From: Nemertoderma westbladi
Lineage: Eukaryota; Xenacoelomorpha; Nemertodermatida; Nemertodermatidae
Length of the DNA stretch: 62,254 nucleotides
NCBI GenBank assembly: GCA_032718475.1
Contig: JAUCBJ010004766.1
Span: forward strand, 1 to 62,254
Direction of reading: 5' to 3'
The translations under genes were made by a program, and so were the position numbers. Below the pieces are notes generated by a model that was not told the DNA's origin, did not search any database, and saw nothing but the letters and a program-made list of their open reading frames with translations. Below are positions 14,101 through 24,622 of the stretch, one piece after another. Position 1 is the stretch's first letter; every line of letters starts with the position of its first letter.

Positions 14101-15994
14101 ACCAATCAAACTACTGTGTACCAAAAACAAAAGTGCAAGCGTGACCAATCAAACTAGACCTACTGTGTACCAAAAACAAAAGTGCAAGCGTGACCAATCA
14201 AACTAGACCTACTGTGTACCAAAAACAAAAGTGCGAGCGTGACCAATCAAACTACTGTGTACCAAAAACAAAAGTGCAAGCGTGACCAATCAAACTACTG
14301 TGTATCAAAAACAAAAGTGCAAGCGTGACCAATCAAACTAGACCTACTGTGTACCAAAAACAAAAGTGCAAGCGTGACCAATCAAACTAGACCTACTGTG
14401 TACCAAAAGCCAAAAGTGCAAGCGTGACCAATCAAACTACTGTGTACCAAAAACAAGTGATAGCGTGACCAATCAAACTACTGTGTACCAAAAACAAAAG
14501 TGCGAGCGTGACCAATCAAACTACTGTGTACCAAAAACAAGTGCAAGCGTGACCAATCAAAATACTGTGTACTAAAAAGAAAAGTGCGAGCGTGACCAAT
14601 CAAACTACTGTGTACCAAAAACAAGTGCAAGCGTGACCAATCAAACTACTGTGTACCAAAAACAAAGTGCCGGCGTGTCCAATCAAACTACTGTGTACCA
14701 AAAACAAAAGTTCAAGCGTGACCAATCAAACTACTGTGTGCCAAAAACAAAAGTGCGAGCGTGACCAATCAAACTACTGTGTTCAAAAAACAAAAGTGCG
14801 AGCGTGATCAATCAAACTACTGTGTACCAAAAACAAAAGTGCAAGCGTGACCAATCAAACTACTGTGTACCAAAAACAAAATGGCGAGCGTAACCAATCA
14901 AACTACTGTGTACCGAAAACAAAAGTGCAAGCGTGACCAATCAAACTACTGTGTACCAAAAACAAAAGTGCAAGCGTGACCAATCAAACTACTGTGTACC
15001 AAAAACAAAAGTGCAAGCGTGACCAATCAAACTACTGTGTACCAAAAACAAAAGTGCAAGCGTGACCAATTAAACTACTGTGTACCAAAAACAAAGGTGC
15101 GAGGTGACCAATCAAACTACTGTGTACCAAAAACAAAAGTGCAAGCGTGACCAATCAAACTACTGTGTACCAAAAACAAAAGTGCAAGCGTGACCAATCA
15201 AACTACTGTGTACCAAAAACAAAAGTGCAAGCGTGACCAATCAAACTACTGTGTACCAAAAACAAAATGGCGAGCGTAACCAATCAAACTACTGTGTACC
15301 GAAAACAAAAGTGCAAGCGTGACCAATCAAACTACTGTGTACCAAAAACAAAAGTGCAAGCGTGACCAATCAAACTACTTACTGTGTACCAAAAACAAAA
15401 GTGCAAGCGTGACCAATCAAACTACTGTGTACCAATAACAAAAGTGCAAGTGTGACCAATCAAACTACTGTGTGCCAAAAACAAAAGTGCAAGCGTGACC
15501 AATCAAACTACTGTGTACCAAAAACAAAAGTGCCGGCGTGACCAATCAAACTACTGTGACCAAAAACAAAAGTGCAAGCGTGACCAATCAAACTACTGTG
15601 TACCAAAAACAAAAGTGCAAGCGTGACCAATTAAACTACTGTGTACCAAAAACAAAAGTGCAAGCGTGACCAATCAAACTACTGTGTACCAAAAACAAAA
15701 GTGCAAGCGTGACCAATCAAACTACTGTGTACCAAAAACAAAAGTGCAAGCGTGACCAATCAAACTACTGTGTACCAATAACAAAAGTGCAAGTGTGACC
15801 AATCAAACTACTGTGTGCCAAAAACAAAAGTGCAAGCGTGACCAATCAAACCACTGTGTACCAAAAACAAAAGTGCAAGCGTGACCAATCAAACTACTGT
15901 GTACCAATAACAAAAGTGCAAGTGTGACCAATCAAACTACTGTGTGCCAAAAACAAAAGTGCAAGCGTGACCAATCAAACTACTGTGTACCAAT
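2106..15994 (+). repeat. 13.9-kb minisatellite array, 43-bp monomer, ~320 copies
   Basis: The monomer is accaatcaaactactgtgta followed by ccaaaaacaaaagtgcaagc and gtg (43 bp). Common variants lack 3-4 bp (aaaacaagtgc), carry a 6-bp insertion (actagacctactg), or read tgcgagcg, gtgatagcg or acctgtcaaa. The left part (about 2.1-5.1 kb) is almost homogeneous. From about 6.7 kb onward, rare variants recur in blocks: the acctgtcaaa marker lies at 6771, 7690, 8931, 10600 and 13275, giving spacings of 919, 1241, 1669 and 2675 bp, i.e. nested segmental duplications. The monomer is not a multiple of three, so apparent open frames inside it are by-products. Each monomer holds a CCAAT pentamer. Edges are abrupt on both sides. 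Confidence 0.97.
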
Positions 15995-15998
15995 CTTG

Positions 15999-16016
15999 AT
16001 TGCTTTCGCGCAATCA
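15999..16016 (+). repeat. Hairpin at right edge of the satellite
   Basis: Just after the last monomer, GATTGC and GCAATC form a 6-7-bp stem around the loop tttcgc. It might be a structural boundary of the element that carries the array, but no element ends were confirmed. Confidence 0.5.
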
Positions 16017-17393
16017 GATTAAGTGTAGGGGTAGGCCTACACTGTAGACGGGAAAGAAAAATATTCTAAAAAACTTGGAAAGATATTTTTCACACAATGA
16101 TAATAAATAGTTATTACATGGGGGGAAAAGGTAGAAATTTTTTTCACTATAGCCAAAATTTATTTACCGAGCGTCAGCTAGGTTTTAATAAAGGGTCGAG
16201 AGAAAAAAAATGTTGTACGTTGGTAAATTTATAAATTATAGTATTTTTTTATCGCACAAATGTAAATATTTTAAACAACAATAATTTATCATGTATCTAA
16301 TTAATTTTCCATTACTATAGCATATGATAAATCTGAATATTATGAATCTAAAACGCTAAATCTAATACGTTCATATCCAGAACCATCAATAGCTATACTG
16401 TACGTCCTACTGTTAAATAACCATTATGGATTCATATAGGAGCTATTAAATGGTAATGATGGTAAATTGATATGATATTAATGTATACAGTAATATAAAT
16501 ATTGTGCTACTGTATCCATACATACATACTGTATAATATTAAATTGCTATGCTATTCAACAGCTACTTTATATAATATTATATTCCTATACTATTCAACA
16601 GCTACTGTATAATATTAATGTTGCTACAGTATGCTATTAAATACAGTAGCTACTGTAGGCATATAATACAAACATAGAAAACATCTACATGTACTGTATG
16701 TACTGTATAATATTGATATTGCTATGATATTATTAAAATATGCGGTTCTCGTGCTCCAAACACTAGCTCATCGGTTGTAAGGTAACTAACTATAATACTT
16801 AATAATTATTGTCAATGATTTTGATGATTCCTATCAGCTGATGCTTCTACTGCTACTGTATAATAAAGTCGATATGAAACACAACAGCTGCGATCGCCAT
16901 TACCCGGCCGAATTAATCAACCACTAAATGGATATCAACAATCTAGGGTACAAAGTTTAGTTCAAGCCAATTATTACGTGATCAATTGGGTCTATCTATC
17001 TATGCACATGATCTTTCCACCAATTCCACCCCCCATACTGTACGGCAGCATAGGAATAACTGTAATAACTACTGTAGAGTGAAGACTGGAATAAAAAGGG
17101 ATGGGCCAACATTTATTAAATAATGAAATACTGTATGTAATTAACGAAATTGAGAAAAGAGAAACCCTCATAACTGCAATTAGGCCTAATGTAGGGCTAG
17201 GCAGACTGTATATTGCAAATGAACAATATCACATAATATTGGCAGATGTGATGTAAGGGGCTCTTCAGATGAGATTGATGACTATGGAATATTTTTTTTA
17301 ATTATGAATTATTTTATATATATATGAAATTATTGATGATATTACTTTTGACACATCCAACAGCTAAGCATTAATAATATTAGTCTAAGGCAG
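16017..17393. other. AT-rich spacer dense in TACTGTA/ATATTA words
   Basis: No coding potential was found. Around 16.5-16.7 kb several loose copies of gctatactattcaacagcta and actgtataatatta suggest a decayed short tandem repeat. Confidence 0.5.
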
Positions 17394-17433
17394 ATACTGG
17401 CGCAAGTTGGTCGCAAGTGAAGAAACTAATAAC
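17394..17433 (+). repeat. Short dispersed repeat shared with 22588-22629
   Basis: The sequence atactggcgcaagttggtcg plus caagtgaagaaactaataac closely matches the stretch at 22588-22629, just outside the hAT-like element. Only about 40 bp are shared, so the parent element is unknown. Confidence 0.6.
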
Positions 17434-17614
17434 AATTTATTTTATAAAAAAAAAAGTGACGTTCTTTTGTCCGACTTTTTAATCCGCATTTTCGAAGAAT
17501 AGTAAAAAGCATATATTTTTCGAGGAAGGAGGATGGGTAAAATAGGTTGGGAACCTTCGCCCGAGGGAAACCGTCGCCCAACAAACAGAAGGTGATTCCT
17601 ATTAGTAACCATTT

Positions 17615-17800
17615 CAATTACTAATTGAGGGAAAGGAGCAGGTTACAGAGACGGCTTTTTCAAACAAAACAATAATAGTTTATTGGGCGAAGATTGCTCG
17701 CAGACGAAGATTTCCGCCGGCTGATAATTGCTCATTTCGAGGGCGAAGATTGCTCCGGGCGAAGATTGGACGCTGGCGAATCTATCACGCGGGCGAAGTT
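17615..17800 (-). repeat. Relic of poly-G element motif plus GGGCGAAGATTGCTC repeats
   Basis: Bases 17617-17685 match, in reverse, the family words ctaattgagggaaaggagca, ggttacag and aaacaataa. Immediately after come four imperfect copies of gggcgaagattgctc at 5-45-bp spacing, an unrelated local repeat. Confidence 0.55.
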
Positions 17801-18080
17801 TGCTGCGTACCTGAAAATTGCTTTTACGGTTTCTTATTGGCCGCCAATTCGGAAATTAAAGTGTTCATTGCCCGCACTTTAGCAGACAATAAAAAAAGGG
17901 ATATTGTAAAGAAAAAAGTAAAAAAATCTCCAGCGCAAATTTAAACGAAATCTATTTTGGTAATTACCTTAATTGCTTAATTTTTTTAAATTAATTGATC
18001 CAACCCACGGAACACATGAATGGCGTTTGTTACCATTTTGAGTCAGAAAATCCATTACAAATTATAGGGAGGGTACTCAC

Positions 18081-18326
18081 ACTATCAGCCTTGGTGAATA
18101 TCGGCACCATATATACTAGCTGACCGTCTCTACGCGTTACCATTGTCGACTCGGGAGGACTGTGCTTCGCCAGACAGGCAGACTCGCGACCTGTACCGGT
18201 AGCGGTCCCATGACGCGATCGTGGCCCCGCTGGGTGTAGCATGAGCATACCGAACGCGTCCGACAAGCGTCGGAGCGTCGATCGTCGGTTCCCATCGCCA
18301 CCGGCATTAAGCATCGCCGCATTCAT
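18081..18326 (-). CDS. Candidate coding exon ending in LVYMVPIFTKADS, paralogous to 1322-1546
   Basis: An 82-codon ORF runs from ATG (18326-18324) to a consensus donor (AGT|gtgagtac) at 18081/18080, phase 0. The frame is also open about ten codons upstream. The segment is GC- and CpG-rich in AT-rich surroundings. Its end, LVYMVPIFTKA, aligns with VVYLVPLFTKA of the exon at 1322-1546, with third-position synonymous differences; the N-terminal parts do not visibly align. Both lie on the minus strand on either side of the 13.9-kb satellite, so the array may sit in an intron or between tandem paralogues. The gene family is not recognised and no partner exon was found. Confidence 0.5.
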
Positions 18327-18359
18327 CGCGATGTATCCACTAGCTATCAACCTCTTTGT

Positions 18360-19370
18360 CGGGGGTCGTCATTAAACCGAGGTGATTACATGTTGCGTTG
18401 AATGATCATACCATGCATTCCACTTAGAATCCCATCATTAATTATCAATTACATGATCAGAATGAATTGAATTTACACTACAAGCTAAACTACTGTACGA
18501 TAAGTATTAGTGTCAGTTATTATATCGGGCGTCTATTTATCATAAAAAGTTTCCGTTTTCAATTTCTTTGTAGTAAATTAATTCTTATGGAGGATACTGC
18601 GATGTCATCCACCGCATAGACAATGGCTTGAATATTTTTAGTTGCCGTATAAAGTCACCCGCCTTATAAAGTTATACTTTACTTTATGCCATCCCTTTTT
18701 ACCTTATTCTGTATGAAGTTACATAATATATCCATTTACGATTAAATATAAATAAAACTTGTAATAATGCGGATAGATTTTATAGGACAATGTGTTTTAT
18801 AGTATGTAATATGTATCTACTGTAGTATCTGTCTATAGAACATAATGGTTACTTTTGATGACATTGGTAATTAGATAGTACCAAAGGAAATCCATTAATT
18901 ATGCTATACTAATAATACCTCGGGGCTGCTATATAATGTATGTGGGATGGGAAGGGAGGGGGTAGGAAGCAAGTGACCGCCAACTCTGTAATTTACGCGG
19001 ATATGATTAATATGGAGCGGAAATTGATGATAAGTAAGAATAAATTACAGAAAGTCTCAGATTAATCAGCTTATTCGTTAAACATAGAGAGGATACGCGT
19101 CCATGAAATGAAGAGCGTATTTCATATACGGGGGGAGAAGTCACAGTCACCTTCCAACCAATAATACGTATTTCAAACTCCATCCTCTCCATTGCTATTA
19201 TTAATTAAACACATTTTGCCGACAGTGTCAATCAGCATATCAGAAAACTTATAGACATAAATTTAAAATGATACGTAGGCCCTTGATGATTTTTAATGAT
19301 TTTACAAAGCAAAACATACAGTAGGGTACATAACAACTTAGGACATAACAATACATATCAAAATAAAGGA
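18360..19370. other. Spacer, nothing recognised
   Basis: AT-rich sequence with short open frames only. A minus-strand ORF of 61 codons near 19.1 kb has no supporting features. Confidence 0.4.
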
Positions 19371-19374
19371 ATTC

Positions 19375-19466
19375 TTAAATACAGATTAAGGGAAAAGTAC
19401 AAGTCTACAAAATAATGCGCTTAAATACAGATTAAGGGAAAAGTACAAGTCTACAAAATAATGCGC
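19375..19466 (+). repeat. Perfect 46-bp tandem duplication
   Basis: The 46-bp unit beginning ttaaatacagattaaggg and ending ataatgcgc occurs twice head to tail with no difference, so it is probably recent. Confidence 0.95.
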
Positions 19467-19660
19467 TGCAAAATAATATTATATTATTTAAGATGCAGTA
19501 GAACAACTTGACTACGCATTTTCCTGGTGGTCACTGTTTTCCTAAAGGTCCTAATTAATGAAAACTAATTGCACACAATAAAATGAATGTTATTCCCCAT
19601 TAATGAGCGGGTTAAATATCATTTATAATAGTGGGCTACCTAAAAAATATCACTTTTTGC

Positions 19661-19693
19661 CAACGGGAAAATATCAGTGATATTCCCGCGTTG
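19661..19693 (+). repeat. Imperfect hairpin, ~16-bp arms
   Basis: The sequence caacgggaaaatatca pairs with tgatattcccgcgttg. The gggaaaata arm resembles that of the larger hairpin at 20621-20734. Confidence 0.7.
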
Positions 19694-20271
19694 CTATGCA
19701 ACTGCCTATTATCCTAGGCCTAGCTCTATTAGCAAATCAGATTGTCAGAACCTACCGGTACCACAACACATTTTTGTATCATTATCCATTGTCTGAAATT
19801 GAAAGAACCAGACCGGTAGGCCTACGGTACCCAGTCTGTAGGCAGTATTGGGCTTACCAAGCTGCTTGGCATGGTATAGGCTTAGTACTGGTACGGATTC
19901 CAGGACCGGTACCTGTGTGTGGTTTTGTTTTTTTATCACTTAATTGCTGTCCGACTGCCTGAGGGATAAAGCTGCGAAGCTTTGAAGCTGTGGACTGGTA
20001 GCGAATAGCGCTGCGATACAAGTCTGTACAGCAGGCTAGGTAGACCGTACTGTACATATTTCGTGCTCTGTTCTGTCTTTATGTTTAATACGTAAGTTGG
20101 ACGCGCAGTATGGAAATGAATATTGATTTTTTATTGGAATAATAATAAAAAAGCTGGCTTTAAATAAAACTTGATTTTTTAACTACAGTAAACTATTGAT
20201 TATGGTAATGTAACACGGAAACAGTCTTTATGTATAGGCCTAACGGATATTTATGCGAAACCGGAATGCAA

Positions 20272-20302
20272 ATTTCCCTGGCCACATTCTGGCCAGGGAA
20301 AT
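20272..20302 (+). repeat. Perfect 13-bp stem-loop
   Basis: The arms atttccctggcca and tggccagggaaat flank the 5-nt loop cattc. The hairpin directly abuts the tRNA-like sequence on its 3' side (minus orientation) and may be part of the same repeat. Confidence 0.85.
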
Positions 20303-20382
20303 AGGTCTCGAACCCACGTCATCTGGAGTCGGAGACCCGAGTTCAAGGCTCCGCTATAATTAAACGGTTAAACCACTACACA
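20303..20382 (-). repeat. tRNA-like (SINE-type) sequence
   Basis: Read on the minus strand, it starts with an A-box-like gtgtagtggtttaacc and has a good pol III B box, ggttcgagacc (20314-20304). The A-to-B spacing of about 70 nt is too long for an ordinary tRNA and no convincing cloverleaf forms, so a tRNA-derived SINE or decayed tRNA is likelier than a working tRNA gene. Confidence 0.4.
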
Positions 20383-20620
20383 ATTAGGCCTAATTCCCTT
20401 GATATTAATATGTTTACTATTAATGGTCCCGCATGCACCAGTATGAACTTATACAGTATTTAGTTATGCATTATTTAATCATTCTGAATGCACAAATACA
20501 ATTTAATGATTTAATATATATTGATATATATTTAATCCCCCCAAAATACCAAGCCCCATTTACTTCACTTGCCCCCAAACAAAACCCTTTTACAATTGTT
20601 AATAATGTGGAATAACACAT

Positions 20621-20734
20621 TTATTGCCCGGTTATCAAGTTATTTTCCCCAATATTTTACCCTCGGGCAGGAAACCCTCGGGCGGCGCCCTCGGGTAAAA
20701 TATACGGGAAAATAACTTGATAACCGTGCAATAA
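20621..20734 (+). repeat. 114-bp fold-back (MITE-like), ~47-bp arms
   Basis: The left arm ttattgcccggttatcaagt continues to cctcggg. It is nearly the reverse complement of the right arm, which ends aacttgataaccgtgcaata a. Only a few mismatches occur over about 47 bp, with a short GC-rich loop. No target duplication is obvious. Confidence 0.85.
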
Positions 20735-21040
20735 GTATTGATATTTACTGTATAATTCAGGCTGCAGATCGCCATGAAACAGTGTTGTTGTGTAAAAAAA
20801 AAGTATCACAAAATGAGTCTTTTTCTAGTTCTAACATTTATAAATCTTGTGAAAGGACTACAACATTTAAAATCACACCGCACAAGCTACAGTAAGTTAT
20901 ATGTGGTTGATTTGTTATTATACATTAAGGACGTTGTAGTTATTGTAGGCCTATAGGTATTTTTTCCTTGTAGCATTTGTAATATGAAAGCTGCAGAATT
21001 TTAAGAATATTTTCTATAGAATTATTTTTGCTATAGCAAC

Positions 21041-22562
21041 CAGGCGCGGATCCACAATAGGGGCGCGTGGCGCCGCGCACCATAGATTTTTTGAGTAAGA
21101 AAATAAAAAGAGTGAAATTTATAAAAAATTTATAAAAATACATTTTTTTAGATTTACTATTGATAGTTACGCTAAACGATACAAAGGCCATCATCAGTTG
21201 CTAACCCCCCAAGTGGAATCCACAATCACAACTTCCCTCTCTCCAAGATAAAATCGCTGAAAACCTTTCCAAGGGCGCGCTCCATGTAGGCGGGAGGGGG
21301 GGTATCACCTTGGCGTAATAGATCAGCAGTATGGCTTCATGGGCTGGCTATGCATTATAGGAACAGTATACATACATGGCCTTGCTTTACCTGAAGTGAA
21401 AGACCACTAACAACCTATGTAATAATGTAAAGAATCAATCATGGGGCTATTTGTAAAGTTTATTGCTGTTATATTAAGTGGGTCGGGTCTATGCAAGCTA
21501 AACCAATTATCTTTGTGAACTACTACAGTAGCTATGTACTACTGGGAGGGAATTCTTTGAAGTTTACCGTGTCTTCAATTCCCAAACCTCAATAATACCG
21601 CCAGGAGCGAAGGAGGCTACGGCTGCAAACCCTCCAGAGATTGGCTAAATGTCGGGTCATACATCTTATCCAAGGCGCTACATTGGTAGAAAGCACCTTG
21701 GCATTCATACACATACAATTATGTGTAGCAGCCAGCTAAGCACAGAACCACATTAATTGAACAGAAGAAGAAAAGACCTTTGCCTCCTAACCTAAACACA
21801 ACACAATAGCTCCAAGATGATCGGACAAGGGACTTTACACCAAAATGGTGATGAAAATCAGTTATTTCATATATTGTGGAAGCGGGCTGCAGATACTATA
21901 AAAGTTTAACACACAGCTAAAGTTTAAAACTTAAATCGATACAGACCGCCCAGACCAGATGTATTTATGTTGGGGGATATTTATTTATTTTGGGGGATTA
22001 TGTATTTATTTTAGCGGAAAATGTACTTACTTTGGGAAAATTTCCATTTATTTTGGGAAAGTTTGTAATTATTTTGGGGGTTTTGTCATTTATTTTGGTG
22101 TGAATAATTGTTTTGTGGAGCATTTATTTATTTTGGTGTTGAATAATTGTTTTTGGTGTTGAAAATTTATTTTGGTGTTTGAATAATTTAATTTGGGGTG
22201 ACTTTATTTTATTTGGTGCTGAATAATTTTTTTGGGCCACATTATTAAAATTGGTGTAATAAATTTTTTGGTGAAATTTTCATCAATTTTGGTATGATTT
22301 TAATTGGTAGCCATATTGCAATTCCTAGAATTAATAACTGCCAATAGTCGTTGAAACATTTATCATTTTTGCATGAAAATTTTTATATTAAAATCTAAAT
22401 AAAAATCCGGGGTGGGAGTGTCCGTCCCCCTTTAACCCCACCAGGGCAACAGGGGCTCTCTCTGCCCCTCGGACACCGCTGGGCAGCGCCCTCAGACCAA
22501 AAGTAAGATAAACTTCACAAATTGTGCTCACCATAGAAATTAAATTCATGAATCCGCCCCTG
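21041..22562 (+). mobile_element. Non-autonomous hAT-like DNA transposon, 1,522 bp
   Basis: The element begins CAGGCGCGGATCCA and ends TGAATCCGCCCCTG, imperfect terminal inverted repeats of the CAGGGGCGG type common in hAT elements. Both sides are flanked by a perfect 8-bp duplication, ATAGCAAC (21033-21040 and 22563-22570), the hAT target-site length. No transposase ORF is visible inside, so it would need a helper. The interior holds a degenerate tandem repeat (21.95-22.3 kb) and a GC-rich stretch near 22.4-22.5 kb. The identical duplication suggests a fairly recent insertion or good preservation. Confidence 0.88.
21950..22300 (+). repeat. Degenerate ~24-27-bp tandem repeat inside the hAT-like element
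   Basis: Units of the kind tttattttggtgttgaataa ttg alternate with tttattttgggggatt versions, strongly T/G-skewed. Read on the plus strand this gives a repeated YFG pattern, which I take to be incidental. Confidence 0.7.
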
Positions 22563-22708
22563 ATAGCAACATGCCACCAATTGCCTTATACTGGCGCAAA
22601 TTGACCGCAAGTGAAAAATAAGTAATAACCTACAGCGCATATTAACCACAAGTGAAATAAACTTACTGGTTGCATGAAACACACAGCTGGATAGAAAACT
22701 GGGGGACA

Positions 22709-22867
22709 GGGGGGGGGGGGGGGGGGGGGACTGGACGCAAATCCCATCTTGGCGAATTAAGTGTCTTGAGTGTAATCAGCTGTTATTTGCGTCGAATTTC
22801 CCCTGGAGAGGCGAGAGGGATGGATTTGTATTGTGTCCAGTCCCCCCCCCCCCCCCCCCCCCCCCCC
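22709..22867 (+). mobile_element. Short poly-G/poly-C bordered element
   Basis: This is a compact, complete-looking member: 21 G (22709-22729), then actggacgcaaatcccatc at the left end and ttgtgtccagt at the right, then 26 C (22842-22867). The two inner ends are near-perfect inverted repeats. The 112-bp body keeps cagctgttatttgcgtc and cccctggagag. No coding capacity exists. Target duplication is unclear; aaaact occurs on both sides but not adjacent to both tracts. Confidence 0.85.
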
Positions 22868-24190
22868 ATCTAAAACTGGCAGACAAATTTTCAACTAAGG
22901 ATGTATTGATTAGTGATTACTATAAACAATTTAGCTTCCCAGACTGCTGTTGCAGACAAATTAATAATGTCTGATAATATTCAATCAATAATATTATTAT
23001 TATATTTCACCTTATTCCAAATGTTTGCCATTCCTTGTAATCATATATACAGAATATCCAACTCAACCACATGTCCTGACTAGAATACTAAATTAATTTA
23101 AAATTCACTATAATGCACCATATAAATTGTCGGTTTCCATGCGAAAACTCAACTAAATTTGAACATTTCTATCTCATTCAAAGTGAATTCAAAATTGTTA
23201 GCAGAAAATGCCAAGACTCATGTTGACTCTCTGGAGATTACCCAACTGTAGGTTGAATAGGGCTAATTAAAATAAAATAAATTTCTTAACCCCTTTAAAC
23301 ACATATTTTGTTTGCCCCATTAACTCCCAACTGGACACCTTTTCGCTCAGATTTCTATACTGTAAACAGATTAAATTATAGACAATTACCTATTCGAATG
23401 AAGAAACGTAATTTGTCTCTAAATTACATCGGTACATGTAGCTACTGCAGTATGTAAGTAACTACAGTACAACACGAAATTGAAAATACTTTCGTTTTAA
23501 CAGAAAAGTAACTAGAAACGCTCATACAATATTCAGGCGGGTGAGTTTAAAATAAAAGTTAATTATTTGTTTAGCATTGCACTTTTAAAAACATGGCATG
23601 TTACTTTAGAAGAACAGCAGCGCAAACAGCACCGATAAATAGGAATAGGAGGATTAACATTGGGTTGAAATCCATCGGGAAAGTGTTGATGGTACGACGA
23701 ATTTAAATTAAACCCAGGAGACAAAATATATATCGTGAAGAATTCAAATTTACCCAACGATGGAATTGCTGATCGGAAACGGAAATCCCTATTCAGGAGA
23801 GTGATCCCTCCCATCCCAATGAATAATTTCGGTGTTTCGTTTTACGACGAAGTCCGAAAAGCCATGAATTCCGACGCGACACGGCTTCGCAAACTAAATT
23901 GCGTTTAACTATCGCCTCTAAAGGTCGGAATGGCAAACAGGAAAAGCGAACGGAAATTATTTTCTTTCACACAGCCTACCGCTGCTGTCAACAAACAATT
24001 GAATTCCAAACGCGCCTAAATTGGTGGTAAATGTGAGCGAGGGTGTAGATTGAAAGTTCTTTGTGTCGAAATTAAACCTGCAGGGTCGGGTGATATCGTA
24101 ATGGGTGATATCGAGATCGTAATGTGAACGTGGTAATGGGCTTAACTCTACTGTATGGCTGTATATGCAGACAGTCCAGAATAGAATACA
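22868..24190. other. Spacer, nothing firmly recognised
   Basis: The stretch contains no supported gene. Around 23.6-24.0 kb GC and CpG rise and an 83-codon minus-strand ORF (23563-23814) is present, but it has no splice or homology support visible to me. Confidence 0.4.
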
Positions 24191-24191
24191 T

Positions 24192-24622
24192 CGGAATCGT
24201 TATAATGGATTATTTAGAGCAGCAGTAGAAACAGTACTTCTACAGTATATGGGAGTCCATGCTGGGAGCTAACTGCTTAGATCAAATTCCTGGATGGCAC
24301 ATTCACAAGGATGCTACGTCGGGTTCACTGTGTCAAGTACAATGAATGTACATCATAATCCAGACCTTATATAGCATTTAATGTGTCACATTGGTCTCCA
24401 AAGCTTGAGACGCGGAACAGTGGACAAGGCCGCCCGTATCCTGCCTGTGGCAGGATAATTGCTTTCGCCGTGAGGACCAACTAACCCGTGAACAATATTT
24501 TGCTTTGGTCACCTCATGAATAGAATAAGCTCATAGTTTACGGCCATATTTTTTTTTATAGGACGCCTCTTAAACGACATTCGTTTTGAATATGCGAATA
24601 ATTTCTCGAAAGTCATCTGTGT
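24192..24622 (+). pseudogene. LINE C-terminal fragment
   Basis: The sequence ttatttagagcagcagtaga reads LFRAAVETVLL. It is followed by a decayed LDGTYTRM-like block (tggatggcacattcacaagg atgct), matching the post-RT region of the LINE family at 26.7 kb. A degenerate C-terminal block (ttgaatatgcgaataatttc) follows. Frameshifts and stops are numerous and no (TAG)n tail remains. It is dead. Confidence 0.7.

Noticed and set aside
3916-14157. Open frames of 64-127 codons reading TNQTTVYQKQKCKRDQSNYC inside the satellite
   Set aside because: They arise because a 43-bp unit is read successively in three frames. Frames stay open only where short variants skip the in-frame TGA, and identical ORFs recur with the duplicated blocks. 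No gene signals.
2106-15994. CRISPR-like array
   Set aside because: The repeats are contiguous with no unique spacers, and the context is a eukaryotic genome with introns.
16005-16030. Helitron 3' end next to the satellite
   Set aside because: A hairpin is present, but no CTRR end or matching 5' TC start was found.
20303-20382. Functional tRNA gene
   Set aside because: The A-to-B box distance is too long and no proper cloverleaf or anticodon loop could be drawn.
21959-22162. 67-codon YFG-repeat ORF
   Set aside because: By-product of a T/G-rich degenerate tandem repeat inside the hAT-like element.
22670-22873. ORF with poly-Gly and poly-Pro
   Set aside because: It is the poly-G/poly-C bordered element read through its homopolymers.
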